DNA of 64,000 bases, taken from contig OMWE01000010.1 of the NCBI GenBank assembly GCA_900314685.1, forward strand, positions 1-64,000, written 5' to 3'. Shown here in pieces: positions 35,200-44,016 of the stretch. A program made the position numbers and the translations under genes. Each line of letters starts with the position of its first letter. Position 1 is the stretch's first letter. The stretch is from an uncultured Actinomycetes bacterium (lineage in GTDB: Bacteria; Actinomycetota; Coriobacteriia; Coriobacteriales; Atopobiaceae). A model generated the notes under the pieces. That model saw only the letters and a list, made by a program, of their open reading frames with translations. It was not told the DNA's origin and ran no database searches.

Positions 35200-36615
35200 C
35201 TACCCCTCGTACATTTCCCCGGCGCTTACGAACTGCACATCGCCCATAGTCTCGGCCTTCCGCAGGCTGGTCTCGCCTGCCGGCCACTTGGAAAAGACGT
35301 AGTACCAGCGCCTCTCATAGTCCCCTACCAGCGGCGCACGCTCCCGCAGGGTCTCGAGGGCGTCGCTCTCGTCGAACGACTCGCGCCACTTGCACTCGCC
35401 CACCAGCACGTCCTCTTTGCCAAAGTCGTCTGAGGCCACCACATCCACGTCGCACGTCTGACGCGCGACGGGGTCCGTCCCCCACCACGAGTCCACCGTG
35501 GTCACCATCAGCGGCAGCGCTCTGGCGCGAGCCTGGCGCACCACCCATTGCCGGCACACCCGCTCGAAGACATGCCCCTCGTAGGTAGCCCGTCGCTGGT
35601 CGCCCAGCACGCGCGCCGCCACCTGCTCGCCGAGACCCGACTCCACCGCGGTGGCGAACGGCGCGACGAACCGGAACCAAAAGGCAAAGGCCGGGTCGGC
35701 CACACGGTAGATGCTCTTCTTGCTGCGCTCTGGCTCGCCATGAGGCACCGCCCGCTCGACGATGCCCAGGTCGCATAGGTTACGCAGGTAAGCCGTGATG
35801 CTCGACGTCTGTACATGCGCCTGATCCGCAATCGTATTCGCTCTGGTGGCCCCGCCCGCGATGGCGCGTAGCACCGAACTGTACGTGCTGGGATCACGAA
35901 GCTCCTGGCGCAGGAGCATCATGGGCTCGCCGTACATGAGCCCCGTGTCCTGGAAGAAGAGCCGCGTCACGTTTTGCTCGAACGTAGCGGACCCTTCGAG
36001 CGCCCGCAGGTAGTAGGGGGTGCCTCCGAAGGCCGCATAGTATGACACGCGTTCTTGCGGCGTGCAGTCGGGCAGCAGGCGCGCGGCATCCAGATAGTCG
36101 AAGGGCCGCAGCTTCATCTGAGCGGATCGGCGCCCGTAGAGCGGGCTCTTCTCGCCCAATACCTTGCTCTCCATGAAACCTTGGTTGGATCCGCAGAGAA
36201 TCATGAGGCTGTCCGTCTGCAGGAAGGCGTGGTCGATGGCGATCTGCAGGGCAGACGGCAAGCCCGGGCTCGCCTCTGCGGCATAGGGAAACTCGTCGAA
36301 TACGAACACGAGGTGCTCCCCCGCCGCTCGCTTGGCCACGAAACCGAGGGCATCCTCCCAGGTGGCGAAAGGCGGCGTGGTATCCGGCAGGTCATAGCGA
36401 GCGGCCACGACATGCGTGAAGTCACGCAGGTTGTCCACGTCCGCCTGCTGTTGGGCCGCGAAGAAGAGCGCGGGCTTGCCTGCCGAGAAGCGTTGCAGGA
36501 GAGCGGTCTTCCCCACGCGGCGGCGACCGTAGACCACGAGCATCTGGAAGCCCTGAGCCGCTCGCTCGTAGAGGTCCTCCAGGGTACGCAGCTCAGCCTC
36601 ACGTCCAACGAACAT
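35200..36615 (-). CDS. Archaeal-type AAA ATPase with C-terminal DUF234 nuclease-like domain
   Basis: A 471-residue paralogue of the gene at 23018-24421, with the same start (MFVGREAELRTLEDLYERA), Walker A GRRRVGKTAL, Walker B VFVFDEFPYA and LCGSNQGFMES...SPLYGRRSAQM. The DUF234 part has Asp in CDVDVVA and Glu/Lys in VGECKWRESFDE. I chose ATG 36615, which follows GGTGGGG; a GTG four codons earlier is possible. An AT-rich palindrome lies 38 bases upstream, as for its paralogue. The function of the family is unknown; a role in defence or DNA processing is guesswork. Confidence 0.88.
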   Translation of the reverse strand: MFVGREAELRTLEDLYERAAQGFQMLVVYGRRRVGKTALLQRFSAGKPALFFAAQQQADVDNLRDFTHVVAARYDLPDTTPPFATWEDALGFVAKRAAGEHLVFVFDEFPYAAEASPGLPSALQIAIDHAFLQTDSLMILCGSNQGFMESKVLGEKSPLYGRRSAQMKLRPFDYLDAARLLPDCTPQERVSYYAAFGGTPYYLRALEGSATFEQNVTRLFFQDTGLMYGEPMMLLRQELRDPSTYSSVLRAIAGGATRANTIADQAHVQTSSITAYLRNLCDLGIVERAVPHGEPERSKKSIYRVADPAFAFWFRFVAPFATAVESGLGEQVAARVLGDQRRATYEGHVFERVCRQWVVRQARARALPLMVTTVDSWWGTDPVARQTCDVDVVASDDFGKEDVLVGECKWRESFDESDALETLRERAPLVGDYERRWYYVFSKWPAGETSLRKAETMGDVQFVSAGEMYEG

Positions 36616-36652
36616 GTTCCCCACCACCCATTGCCGGTAGTCCGAAAAGACA

Positions 36653-36681
36653 CTTATTATAATAATGCTTATTACAATAAG
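36653..36681. promoter_or_regulatory. 13-base inverted repeat before the second ATPase-nuclease gene
   Basis: CTTATTATAATAA and TTATTACAATAAG pair over 13 bases with one mismatch and a three-base centre. It contains TATAAT. Its position matches that of the perfect palindrome at 22967-22998, although the sequences differ. Confidence 0.65.
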
Positions 36682-36701
36682 AATCTTGTGTGATACGTAT
36701 T

Positions 36702-36768
36702 GTTGTCAAATATAGTTGACAACTCCTGTAGTCTGCCGTACCCTCTAAGTGTCAAGTTTATTTGACAC
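36702..36768. promoter_or_regulatory. Two TGTCAA-N6-TTGACA operators
   Basis: Site 1 (36702-36723) is GTTGTCAA-N6-TTGACAAC. Site 2 (36749-36768) is GTGTCAA-N6-TTGACAC. Both have the same half-sites and six-base spacer, with centres 46 bases apart. They lie directly before the membrane-protein/XRE operon and are the likely autoregulatory operators of the XRE protein. Confidence 0.8.
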
Positions 36769-36795
36769 GTCGCCACCTTGGAAACGGAGGACCCC

Positions 36796-37290
36796 ATGGA
36801 TACCATCAATGCCATCATTTCAGTCGTCGTCATAGTCGCGGGCGTCGCCATCATCATTGCAACCACCAAGAGCAAGAGGGACGACTACGACGAGCGCCAG
36901 GTAGCCACCATGGGCAAGGGCTACAAGTGGGCCGCGCTGGTCATGGCCGTCATCCTCGGCGGCGGCAGCATCCTCTACGACACCCCCGCCGACCTGCCCG
37001 TGAACGCCGGCGACTACATGTTCCTCACGCTCGTCGTGGGCGCCGCGACTTTCGCGAGCTACGCCGCCTGGCACAACGCCTACTTCGGCATGCACGAGAG
37101 GAACACCCGCACCTTCGGCATCCTCGCGGTCCTGCTGGGAGCCTGCATGGTGTTCACGGCGGCGCCCTCAGGCGACATCGCCACGGTCGTATACGGCCTG
37201 TCCGCCCTGGTCGTGGGCGCCGTTGTGCTCGTACGGCTCGCGCTCGACCGGCGCGAGGCCGCAGACGAGGGCGAAGGTGAGGACGAGTGA
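36796..37290 (+). CDS. Small membrane protein paired with an XRE regulator
   Basis: A 164-residue protein with an N-terminal helix, a short cytoplasmic basic/acidic loop (TKSKRDDYDERQVATMGKGYK) and four more helices. The DERQ...GKGYK pattern is that of small membrane proteins (DUF3796/DUF2178-like) routinely encoded beside YgzD-type regulators. Function is unknown. The ATG at 36796 lies five bases after GGAGG. The downstream regulator gene overlaps its stop (GTGA), so the two are coupled. Confidence 0.8.
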   Translation: MDTINAIISVVVIVAGVAIIIATTKSKRDDYDERQVATMGKGYKWAALVMAVILGGGSILYDTPADLPVNAGDYMFLTLVVGAATFASYAAWHNAYFGMHERNTRTFGILAVLLGACMVFTAAPSGDIATVVYGLSALVVGAVVLVRLALDRREAADEGEGEDE

Positions 37291-37481
37291 GCAACCAGCG
37301 CATGAAAGCCGCCCGCGCCGACAAAAGCTACTCGCAGCAGCGCCTGGCCGACCTCGTGGGCGTGTCGCGGCAGACCATCGTCGCCATCGAGCGCGGCGAC
37401 TACAACCCCACGATCAAGCTCTGCATCGCCATCTGCCGCGAGCTCGGCTGTACCTTGGACGACCTCTTCTGGGAGAAGTAG
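37287..37481 (+). CDS. Small XRE-family transcriptional regulator
   Basis: A 64-residue single-domain helix-turn-helix protein. The helices read YSQQRLADLVGVSRQTIVAIE, with the recognition segment SRQTIVAIERGDYNP typical of the YgzD/Cro-like family. It starts at GTG 37287, overlapping the stop of the membrane-protein gene. It probably binds the twin TGTCAA-N6-TTGACA sites upstream of the operon. Confidence 0.92.
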   Translation: MSNQRMKAARADKSYSQQRLADLVGVSRQTIVAIERGDYNPTIKLCIAICRELGCTLDDLFWEK

Positions 37482-37535
37482 GGCGCACAAAGCGCGACGC
37501 GAAGCGCCTACTCCGCCCAGATTGGCCACATCCTG

Positions 37536-38645
37536 CTATTCGCCCAACTTCGCGCGCGCAAAGTCGCGCCAACCGGGCAACTCAAAGTCCACCAATCCAC
37601 GACCGCGCTCACCGATAACGCCTTCTTCCAGCAGGCGGCGCCGATACTGTGCAACGTAACCCGTGCTCTTGCCCATACGCTCGCGGATATCGCTTATGCG
37701 GCTGGGGCCGTCGTCCTCGAGCATGGCTTCCACGAAGCTCAAGTCGCCTTCGCTGAGCTCGTCGTACGTGACCTCGAGGATATTGGACCGCATCTCCTCA
37801 CGTGCACGCTCCACACCGCGCTGCGCTGCCGCGATATCGATGACATCGCCCTCGGCCTGCGTCCACATGCGGTAACCGACCAGCTGCATAAGGAAGGGAA
37901 AACCGCCGATGGCCGCAACAGCCGCATCGAGGGCGTCCGGCTCTATCTGTTTGCCTCCTCGCTCCACCGTCTCCGCGAGGGCCGTGCGAATGTCCGCATC
38001 CGCGATGCGTCCGAGCTGGCACCTGCTCGCTCGCCGCAGAAACGAAATCGATTTGTCATTGAGCACGCGTGAGACCTGATAGGGCAAGCCCGCCATGAGG
38101 AGCGATACCCTGCGTCGCTCCCCCACCAGATGTTGATAGGTGGAGGCGAGCTGCACCATCTCGTCGAAATCGGCCTGCAGCTCGTCGACGGAGATAATGA
38201 GGCCGAGGCCTTTGCCTTCTAGCTCGTCGAGTAGGGTCTCCAGCCGCGTTCTCCAAGTGGGCACCGCCTGCACAGCCGACCCGTCCCTGTACTCCCAGGC
38301 TGCAGAGACCGGTCCCACATCGATGGAAGTCAGACGGATGCCGGAATGCTTGTCTTCGAGTTTGCCGGCCGAGCGCATCGCCTGTTGCAGGATTTCCTCC
38401 AACATCCCCGGCACCGCAGACACGCGCGCCGTGACCCACCCGCGCTCGCGCCCTTTGTCTGCAAGCAGCGTGAGCAACGTGGTCTTCCCTGTGCCGCGTG
38501 CGCCCGTGAAGATGGTCGTGAGGTTTGGGTCGCCCGGACCGTTCTCAAAAGCATCCACCACGTTCTGCACGACATACGACCGACCTGCAAGGAAGGGCGG
38601 CACCTGCCCAAAGCCAGGCGTAAAGGGGTTCTTCTCTGCTGCCAT
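37536..38645 (-). CDS. Stand-alone AAA-type ATP-binding protein
   Basis: A 369-residue P-loop ATPase with Walker A TGARGTGKTT near residue 50 and Walker B GLGLIISVDELQ near residue 145. The arginine-rich LGRIADADIRTAL region, a Cdc6/Orc-like lid and a C-terminal winged helix (SRISDIRERMGKSTGYVAQYRRRLLEEGVI) follow. The STGYVAQYRRRL recognition helix suggests DNA binding. No nuclease domain is seen. It is one of four stand-alone ATPases between 23 and 43 kb. Function unknown. Confidence 0.85.
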   Translation of the reverse strand: MAAEKNPFTPGFGQVPPFLAGRSYVVQNVVDAFENGPGDPNLTTIFTGARGTGKTTLLTLLADKGRERGWVTARVSAVPGMLEEILQQAMRSAGKLEDKHSGIRLTSIDVGPVSAAWEYRDGSAVQAVPTWRTRLETLLDELEGKGLGLIISVDELQADFDEMVQLASTYQHLVGERRRVSLLMAGLPYQVSRVLNDKSISFLRRASRCQLGRIADADIRTALAETVERGGKQIEPDALDAAVAAIGGFPFLMQLVGYRMWTQAEGDVIDIAAAQRGVERAREEMRSNILEVTYDELSEGDLSFVEAMLEDDGPSRISDIRERMGKSTGYVAQYRRRLLEEGVIGERGRGLVDFELPGWRDFARAKLGE

Positions 38646-38746
38646 TCGGATCCTCCGCTCTGTCCCGGCACATCTTCCTTGATAATTTTTGCAGTTTTTG
38701 TTTTCTTTGGCAATTTTGTTTCTTTTAAATTAGGGTGGGCGAAGAC

Positions 38747-38796
38747 AAACGCTCCCCCGTCACGCTGGCACGATACGCGTGACATGGGGAGCGTTT
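38747..38796. terminator. Strong bidirectional-type hairpin upstream of the ATPase gene
   Basis: AAACGCTCCCC (38747-38757) pairs with GGGGAGCGTTT (38786-38796), and inside it GTCACGC pairs with GCGTGAC. The result is a two-part stem of 18 pairs. It lies after the tannase-like stop, so it probably ends that gene's transcript. Its core resembles the REP element. Confidence 0.7.
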
Positions 38797-38880
38797 CCCA
38801 TCTTGCGAGTGCGCAGCGTCTTGCGGGTGCGCAGCGCGGGTCTGCGTGGGTCGGCGACGGTCGGCGCGGCCCCTCAGCGT

Positions 38881-40452
38881 CTATTGGCAGAGGCCGTCGA
38901 TCCAGGCGAAGAGCTCGCCCAGCTGGTAGTCGCCGCAGTGCGGCAGGCCCCAGGGCAGGCGATAGTCCACGTCGCAGCCAGCCATGCGCAGCTTGAGCGC
39001 CAAGATGGTGGGGATGGCCAGGCTCGTGTCGCGGTCGAAGGAGCCGTGGCGGATACGCCAGTGGCGCGTGGCCATCTGCGGCGCGATGTGCGGGACCGGG
39101 TTCATCAGGCGCACGATCGCGGGGTCGGCCATCGTGTCGGCCGGCGCGTCTATGATCTGCGGATGCGCCATGAAATGCCGGCCGTCCACGCACTCGTCTC
39201 CGAACTCCTCGTTCTCGGGACCGCCGAGGTCCACGTGGTCGAAGGCGGGCGTGTCTTTCATGCGCGTGATGTGCCGGTTGTACCGCTCCCAGTCGACCGC
39301 GGCCACCAGCCCGTCTTCCACGCGAATCGCACGCGCGGCGACTGCGGCGTCCAGGTCGGACCCCTCGACTCCCAAGCCTGCGAGCGGGCCCTCGAGCTCG
39401 CGCAGGTCAAGCTCGCGCTGGGCGGAGCGCGCCACCTCGGCCGCCACGCGGTCGCGGAAACTGCCCGTGCCGTCCGCGGCCAGGGTCAGCGGCGCGCCGT
39501 CCTCGTCGACCAGGCCGAGCGAATTGACGTATGCGGGGAAGACGGATTTGAGCTGCTCGGAGAGCTCCATCTGGCGGTCGGACATGAGGCCCTCGACCGG
39601 CACGCGCACGACCTGGTCGCCCTCGCGCCTAGGCGCCAGACGCCGCCACGCGCGCTGGCCGCAGAACTGCCACTCGTAGGCGGCGTCGGCGTTCTCAAGG
39701 TTGTGGATGGGGCAATAGCAGCTGGCGGCGAAAATGTCGTCGCGCTCGTCCGCCGCACCGATCTCCTCGAGGTAGGGCTCGTAGGCGGGGTCGTTGCCCG
39801 TGGCTCCCGCCAGGGCCGAGAGAGCGCCGCCCGCGCTGATACCGTCGGTCACCATGCGCTCCACGTCGCCGGGGATGCGGCCTGCGTTGTGGCGGATGAA
39901 GCGGATGATCGCTTTCTCGTCGACGATGAAGGCCGGGGCGCGGCCGAGCTTGCGGCCCGTCGCCTCGCCCAGCTCGCCGGCGCGGCTGCCCTCGAAGAAC
40001 TCCGTGGTCGCCTTGCCCGTCGTGCGGCCGCGCACGCCGCCCGACACGCACACGTACCCGTGCGCCAGCGCCTCGAAGAGCGCGTTGGGGTGCCCGCTGC
40101 GCGCATTGAGCCCCGGCTCATCAGCCGGGCCCGGCAGGTAGCCGCCCACCGTGTTGGGGATGAAGATGGGCGCGGAGGAGGCATCGTACTCGTCCGTCGC
40201 ACCGTCCGGCGTATCGCCCGTGCCCGCGCAGCCCGTCTTGTCCGCGCAGCCCGTCTTGTCCGCGCAGCTGTTTGCCGCATCACCCTCCACATAGCGCATG
40301 GGTATAAAGATGTTGACCACCTGGATGGGGTCGGCCGGCTTGGTGCAGTAGGGCAGTCCCAGGTAGGCGCGGCACGTCACCTCGCGCCCATCCGCACGGT
40401 AGGTCTTGTCCTCGTAACGATTGACGTCTATGAGCAGCGGGTCTTCTTCCAT
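38881..40452 (-). CDS. Tannase-like (subtype B) alpha/beta hydrolase
   Basis: A 523-residue hydrolase. The nucleophile elbow is DGISAGGALSA near residue 215, as in subtype B tannases (GxSxGG). Further landmarks are the CPIHNLENADAAYEW segment and a C-terminal RIRHGSFDRDTSLA that should carry the catalytic His. Such enzymes cleave gallate or other phenolic esters, but many gut homologues have untested substrates. No signal peptide is seen. The ATG at 40452 avoids a low-complexity upstream frame. An 18-base duplication gives CADKTG twice near residue 75. Confidence 0.8.
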   Translation of the reverse strand: MEEDPLLIDVNRYEDKTYRADGREVTCRAYLGLPYCTKPADPIQVVNIFIPMRYVEGDAANSCADKTGCADKTGCAGTGDTPDGATDEYDASSAPIFIPNTVGGYLPGPADEPGLNARSGHPNALFEALAHGYVCVSGGVRGRTTGKATTEFFEGSRAGELGEATGRKLGRAPAFIVDEKAIIRFIRHNAGRIPGDVERMVTDGISAGGALSALAGATGNDPAYEPYLEEIGAADERDDIFAASCYCPIHNLENADAAYEWQFCGQRAWRRLAPRREGDQVVRVPVEGLMSDRQMELSEQLKSVFPAYVNSLGLVDEDGAPLTLAADGTGSFRDRVAAEVARSAQRELDLRELEGPLAGLGVEGSDLDAAVAARAIRVEDGLVAAVDWERYNRHITRMKDTPAFDHVDLGGPENEEFGDECVDGRHFMAHPQIIDAPADTMADPAIVRLMNPVPHIAPQMATRHWRIRHGSFDRDTSLAIPTILALKLRMAGCDVDYRLPWGLPHCGDYQLGELFAWIDGLCQ

Positions 40453-40569
40453 GGTGAGCAATCCCTCGTTGTGACTGGCGACAGCGCCGGAACGGCAGCG
40501 GCGCCGGAATAGCGGCGCGGCGCCTTTTTCTGAGGATTGTAGCAACGCGCTTTCAAACGAAGTGTCAGG

Positions 40570-41949
40570 TCATCGGCGGAAGGGAGAGGCTGCCGCAGCA
40601 TGCGTGGCCAAGAAGTACATCGGCAGGCCCGCCAGCGTGATACCGACGCTGGCCAGGCTCATGAGCGTGGCGGCGGTGCCCGAGAGGAGCATCTGGCTCA
40701 CCACCACGAACCCACCGCTGGCGATAGCAAGGGCGGGCACCATCGGGTAGCCCGGCACGCGATAGGGGCGCGGGGCGTCCGGTCGCATGCGCCTCAGCCG
40801 CACCACCGCCGCAAAGGTGAGGGTGTAAAAGACCCAACACGAGAAGGTGCCCAGGTCCGTGAGCAGGTCGAACCGGCCGAGCAGCGAGTACAGGCAGGCC
40901 AGCGTGCCCACAAGCAGTATCGCATTGGCTGGCACCTGGCGGTCGTTGAGGCGGGCCAGCCACGCACTGCCGGGCAGCATGCGCTCGCTCGCCAGCAGGT
41001 AGGCCACGCGCGAGCCGCTCATCAGAAAGCCGTTGGCCGCCCCGATGACCGAGACCGCGATGCCCGTGCCGATGAGCGCCTCGCCCGCCGGGCCAAAGAG
41101 CCGCTCGGCCACCGCCGTCGCCGGGCTGGGGAGCGTGGCGAGCTCGCTCGCGGGGATCACCCAGAGGTACGCGAGGTTGATGAGCAGGTAGACGGCCATG
41201 ATGATGGATACGCCGCCCACGATGGCCCGCGGCAGGTCGCGCGCGGGGTCGCGCAGCTCGCCCGCGATAGCGCCCACGTTGGTCCAGCCCTCAAAGGCAA
41301 AGAGCACCGCCAGCAGCGTCGAGCCGAGTGCCGCACCGACGCTCGTCCCGGGCCCCACGAGCGGGGTGACGACGGGGTTGCCGCCGCCTCCCAGCGCGAA
41401 TCCGCAGACAATAAGGACGGCGAGCGGCGCCAGCTTGCAGACGGTCGACACCACCTGCATCGCGCCGGCAGTCCGCGAGCCGCGGGCGTTGACGGCCACG
41501 ATAGCGGCGATCGTCGCGAGGGCGATGGGCAGCGCGAGCCGCTGGCCGACCAGCATGCCCAGCTCCTCCCCCACCTTGACGCCGTAGCCGGCCAGGTAGG
41601 CGGGGTAGAAGATGACCACCTGCATCCATCCCGCCAGGAAGCCCACGCGCCGATCAAAGGCCTCGCTGAGGTAGGCCACCATGCCGCCCGTGCGCGGGAT
41701 CATCACCGCTACCTCGGCAAAGGTCAGCGCGCCAAAGATCGTGACCAGCCCGCCCAGCACCCAGGCCAGCATGCCCATGCCGGGTCCGCCGCCCGTCGCC
41801 TGGTAGATGGCGTAGGGCTTGAAGAAGACCCCCGCCCCGATCACGCACCCCACCACGAGCGACGTGGCGGTGGCCAGTCCCAGGCTCTGCTTGAGCTGGG
41901 GTGCCGTTCTGCTGTCGGAAGCAGCGGAAATGTGTTGATCTGCAGGCAT
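40570..41949 (-). CDS. APC-family amino-acid permease
   Basis: A 459-residue transporter with about 12 helices. The first helix carries the substrate-site motif VIGAGVFFKPYAIYQATGG (key GAGVFF), followed by the family sequence PRTGGMVAYLSEAFD. The final helices and the AFEGWTNVGAIAGELRDPARD segment are those of L-amino-acid transporters such as SteT. Individual substrate cannot be told. I chose ATG 41949; longer frames start in AT-rich promoter DNA. It is divergent from the ATPase at 42157. Confidence 0.9.
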   Translation of the reverse strand: MPADQHISAASDSRTAPQLKQSLGLATATSLVVGCVIGAGVFFKPYAIYQATGGGPGMGMLAWVLGGLVTIFGALTFAEVAVMIPRTGGMVAYLSEAFDRRVGFLAGWMQVVIFYPAYLAGYGVKVGEELGMLVGQRLALPIALATIAAIVAVNARGSRTAGAMQVVSTVCKLAPLAVLIVCGFALGGGGNPVVTPLVGPGTSVGAALGSTLLAVLFAFEGWTNVGAIAGELRDPARDLPRAIVGGVSIIMAVYLLINLAYLWVIPASELATLPSPATAVAERLFGPAGEALIGTGIAVSVIGAANGFLMSGSRVAYLLASERMLPGSAWLARLNDRQVPANAILLVGTLACLYSLLGRFDLLTDLGTFSCWVFYTLTFAAVVRLRRMRPDAPRPYRVPGYPMVPALAIASGGFVVVSQMLLSGTAATLMSLASVGITLAGLPMYFLATHAAAASPFRR

Positions 41950-42058
41950 GGTGATCCGAACCCTATCTTTACGCGCCATGCCCCGCGGGCGTGACGACTT
42001 CCGTCCCTCATAACGCGACGGCACTCGTCCACACAAGTATAGGTGCAAATACGAAAAC

Positions 42059-42127
42059 AGTAAAAACCAGTAAATCTTGCACAAAGTAGTAAAAACCAGT
42101 AAAACTTAAAGAAAGTAGTAAAACCCG
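42059..42127. repeat. 29-base direct repeats in the divergent promoter region
   Basis: AGTAAAAACCAGTAAA occurs exactly at 42059-42074 and 42088-42103, and a partial third copy (AGTAAAACCC) starts at 42117, all with a 29-base period. The A-rich block lies between the permease and the ATPase at 42157 and could be an iterated operator or curved DNA. Confidence 0.85.
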
Positions 42128-42156
42128 CAGTTCAACTACCTGTTCCGGGAGAGAAG

Positions 42157-43221
42157 ATGCTGAATTCGCACGGAGAAAACCCGTATTCCCTCGTATTCGG
42201 GCGTGAACCTGACCAGTTCATCACCAGGGATGAGGCAGCCCGCGCCATCATAGACACCTTCTCCGCGGATACCCCATCCCAGCAGGCGTACATGATCACC
42301 GGCATCCGTGGATCCGGCAAGACCGTCTTTCTTACCTCCCTGTCAGACCATTTCAAAGCAGACAAGAACTGGGTATGCGTGGAGCTCGGTACGCAGCGGG
42401 ATATGTTGAGCGGGCTTGCCGCCAAGCTGGCGAGCCAAGACACGCTTGCCGCCATTTTCCGCTCTGCGAAGATCAACCTGTCGCTCTTTGGCTTTGGGCT
42501 CGAAGTCAGCGGCACTGCCCCGATAGCCGATGTGGAATCCGCGCTCGAGAAGATGCTGGCGAGCATGGCGCGGCATGGCAAGAAGCTTCTCATCTGCGTG
42601 GACGAGGTCGTCACGTCAGATTACCTACGCGCGTTTTGCAGCGCCTTTCAGATCTTTGTGCGTGAAAAGCTTCCCGTGTTTCTCCTGATGACCGGACTGT
42701 ACGAGAACATCGAGACGCTGCGCAACACACCCAACCTGACATTTCTTTACCGTGCGACGAGGGTCTCGATGGACCCCCTCAGCCGGTTTTCTATTGCAGA
42801 CAGCTATCAACGCATGTTCTCGCTCTCACGCGAGTCGGCCCTGGAGATGGCCTCGTGGACCAAGGGCTATTCCTTTGCCTTCCAGGTACTGGGCTACTAT
42901 ACCTGGGAGCACGGGGGCGATCCCGAGCTCGCCTATGCCGATGCCTATCAGTATCTGGCAGAGTACTCATATATCAAAATCTGGTCCGATCTCTCGTCCC
43001 GCGACCGTGACCTTGCAGAGGCCATCGCTCGTTCCGAGAACAACCAAAACAAGGAGATTCGCGAGCTGCTCGGCTGGACGTCAAACCAGTACAACCCCTA
43101 CCGCATGCGTTTGATTCGCAAGGGGCTCGTCGACGGGCAAGCATACGGACATGTCTTCTTCGTCCTTCCTGAATTCGGACGATTCGTGTTGGAGTACTCG
43201 GCCCTGTTTGACGCCGAGTAG
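42157..43221 (+). CDS. Stand-alone AAA-type ATP-binding protein
   Basis: A 354-residue ATPase. Walker A is TGIRGSGKTV near residue 48 and Walker B KLLICVDEVV near residue 145. A lid region with GYSFAFQVLGYYTWEHGG follows, then a C-terminal winged helix (KEIRELLGWTSNQYNPYRMRLIRKGLV). The YSLVFGREPDQFITRDE start is typical of this Coriobacteriia/Firmicutes ATPase group. No nuclease domain is present. It is preceded by GGGAGAGAAG and by 29-base repeats. Function unknown. Confidence 0.85.
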   Translation: MLNSHGENPYSLVFGREPDQFITRDEAARAIIDTFSADTPSQQAYMITGIRGSGKTVFLTSLSDHFKADKNWVCVELGTQRDMLSGLAAKLASQDTLAAIFRSAKINLSLFGFGLEVSGTAPIADVESALEKMLASMARHGKKLLICVDEVVTSDYLRAFCSAFQIFVREKLPVFLLMTGLYENIETLRNTPNLTFLYRATRVSMDPLSRFSIADSYQRMFSLSRESALEMASWTKGYSFAFQVLGYYTWEHGGDPELAYADAYQYLAEYSYIKIWSDLSSRDRDLAEAIARSENNQNKEIRELLGWTSNQYNPYRMRLIRKGLVDGQAYGHVFFVLPEFGRFVLEYSALFDAE

Positions 43222-43251
43222 AGTTTGGCCATTGCCAAAGGACCTCAAGCT

Positions 43252-43680
43252 ATGCAGCAAACGAGCCCTGCCAGGAAGAAAATCGCCTTTATCTGCGTCC
43301 ACAACTCCTGCCGCAGCCAGATCGCCGAGGCGCTCGGCAGGCGCCTGCTCGGTGACAGGTACGACTTCTACTCCGCCGGCACGCAGATGGTGCCGCGGAT
43401 CAACCAGGACGCCGTCCGCCTCATGAGGCAGCTCTACGGCATCGAGATGGAGCCCGCCCAGTACAGCAAGACCGTCGACCAGATCCCCGCGCCCGACGTC
43501 GCGATCTCTATGGGCTGCGACGTGGGCTGCCCCTTCATCGGGCGGCCCTTCGACGACGACTGGGGCCTGCCCGATCCCACAGGCCAGAGCGACGAGGCTT
43601 TCATCGAGGTCATACGGCAGATCGAGGCCAAGGTCCGCGACCTCGGCAGCAGGATGGAACTCGGGTATCCTATGGGATAG
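43252..43680 (+). CDS. Arsenate reductase/LMW protein-tyrosine-phosphatase family protein
   Basis: A 142-residue protein of the low-molecular-weight phosphatase fold. The P-loop is CVHNSCRSQIAEA, with a Cys-x5-Arg-type nucleophile loop (CVHNSCRS). Two further cysteines in SMGCDVGCPFIG fit the thioredoxin-type ArsC mechanism, and the LPDPTGQSDEAFIEV end carries the catalytic Asp. It reduces arsenate or dephosphorylates tyrosines; the ArsC reading is better supported. The ATG at 43252 follows AAGGA. No arsenite pump or ArsR is adjacent. Confidence 0.88.
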   Translation: MQQTSPARKKIAFICVHNSCRSQIAEALGRRLLGDRYDFYSAGTQMVPRINQDAVRLMRQLYGIEMEPAQYSKTVDQIPAPDVAISMGCDVGCPFIGRPFDDDWGLPDPTGQSDEAFIEVIRQIEAKVRDLGSRMELGYPMG

Positions 43681-43708
43681 CAAGACGCCCGCACGCAGGA
43701 GGTGTTCC

Positions 43709-44014
43709 ATGGCAACCGCATCGATGACGCAAGCATTGCCGGCACCTGTCGTCGAGTCAATACAGGCTCTAGCCCAAAGGTGCGGCATCAAACGCGTACG
43801 GCTCTTCGGCTCTCGCGCGCGAGGCGACAACCGCGAGCGAAGCGACATCGACCTCGCCGTGAGCGGTGGCAACGTGGCTGAATTCTCGTGCGATATCGAT
43901 TACGAGACACCGACCCTGCTCATGTTTGACGTCGTCGACCTAGACAAGCCGGTGAACCCCGAGCTCCTGAAAAGTATCAACCGAGATGGCATAGACATCT
44001 ATGTGGGTGAATAG
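43709..44014 (+). CDS. MNT-type nucleotidyltransferase (antitoxin-like)
   Basis: A 101-residue minimal nucleotidyltransferase. The signature RLFGSRARGDNRERSDIDLAV contains the GS-x-ARG and DxD residues (shown in part: LFGSRARGD, SDIDL). In MntA/HepT-type modules such proteins AMPylate and neutralise a HEPN toxin encoded directly downstream. Here the downstream HEPN gene begins three bases later but is broken. AGGAGG lies before ATG 43709. Confidence 0.9.
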   Translation: MATASMTQALPAPVVESIQALAQRCGIKRVRLFGSRARGDNRERSDIDLAVSGGNVAEFSCDIDYETPTLLMFDVVDLDKPVNPELLKSINRDGIDIYVGE

Positions 44015-44016
44015 GG

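Noticed and set aside
40480-40535. A terminator between the permease and tannase genes
   Set aside because: The GGCGCC-rich hairpin is followed by Ts only on the plus strand, whereas both genes are on the minus strand.
42059-42127. A CRISPR array or plasmid iterons
   Set aside because: There are only two full units, the intervening bases are also similar, and no cas or rep gene is near.
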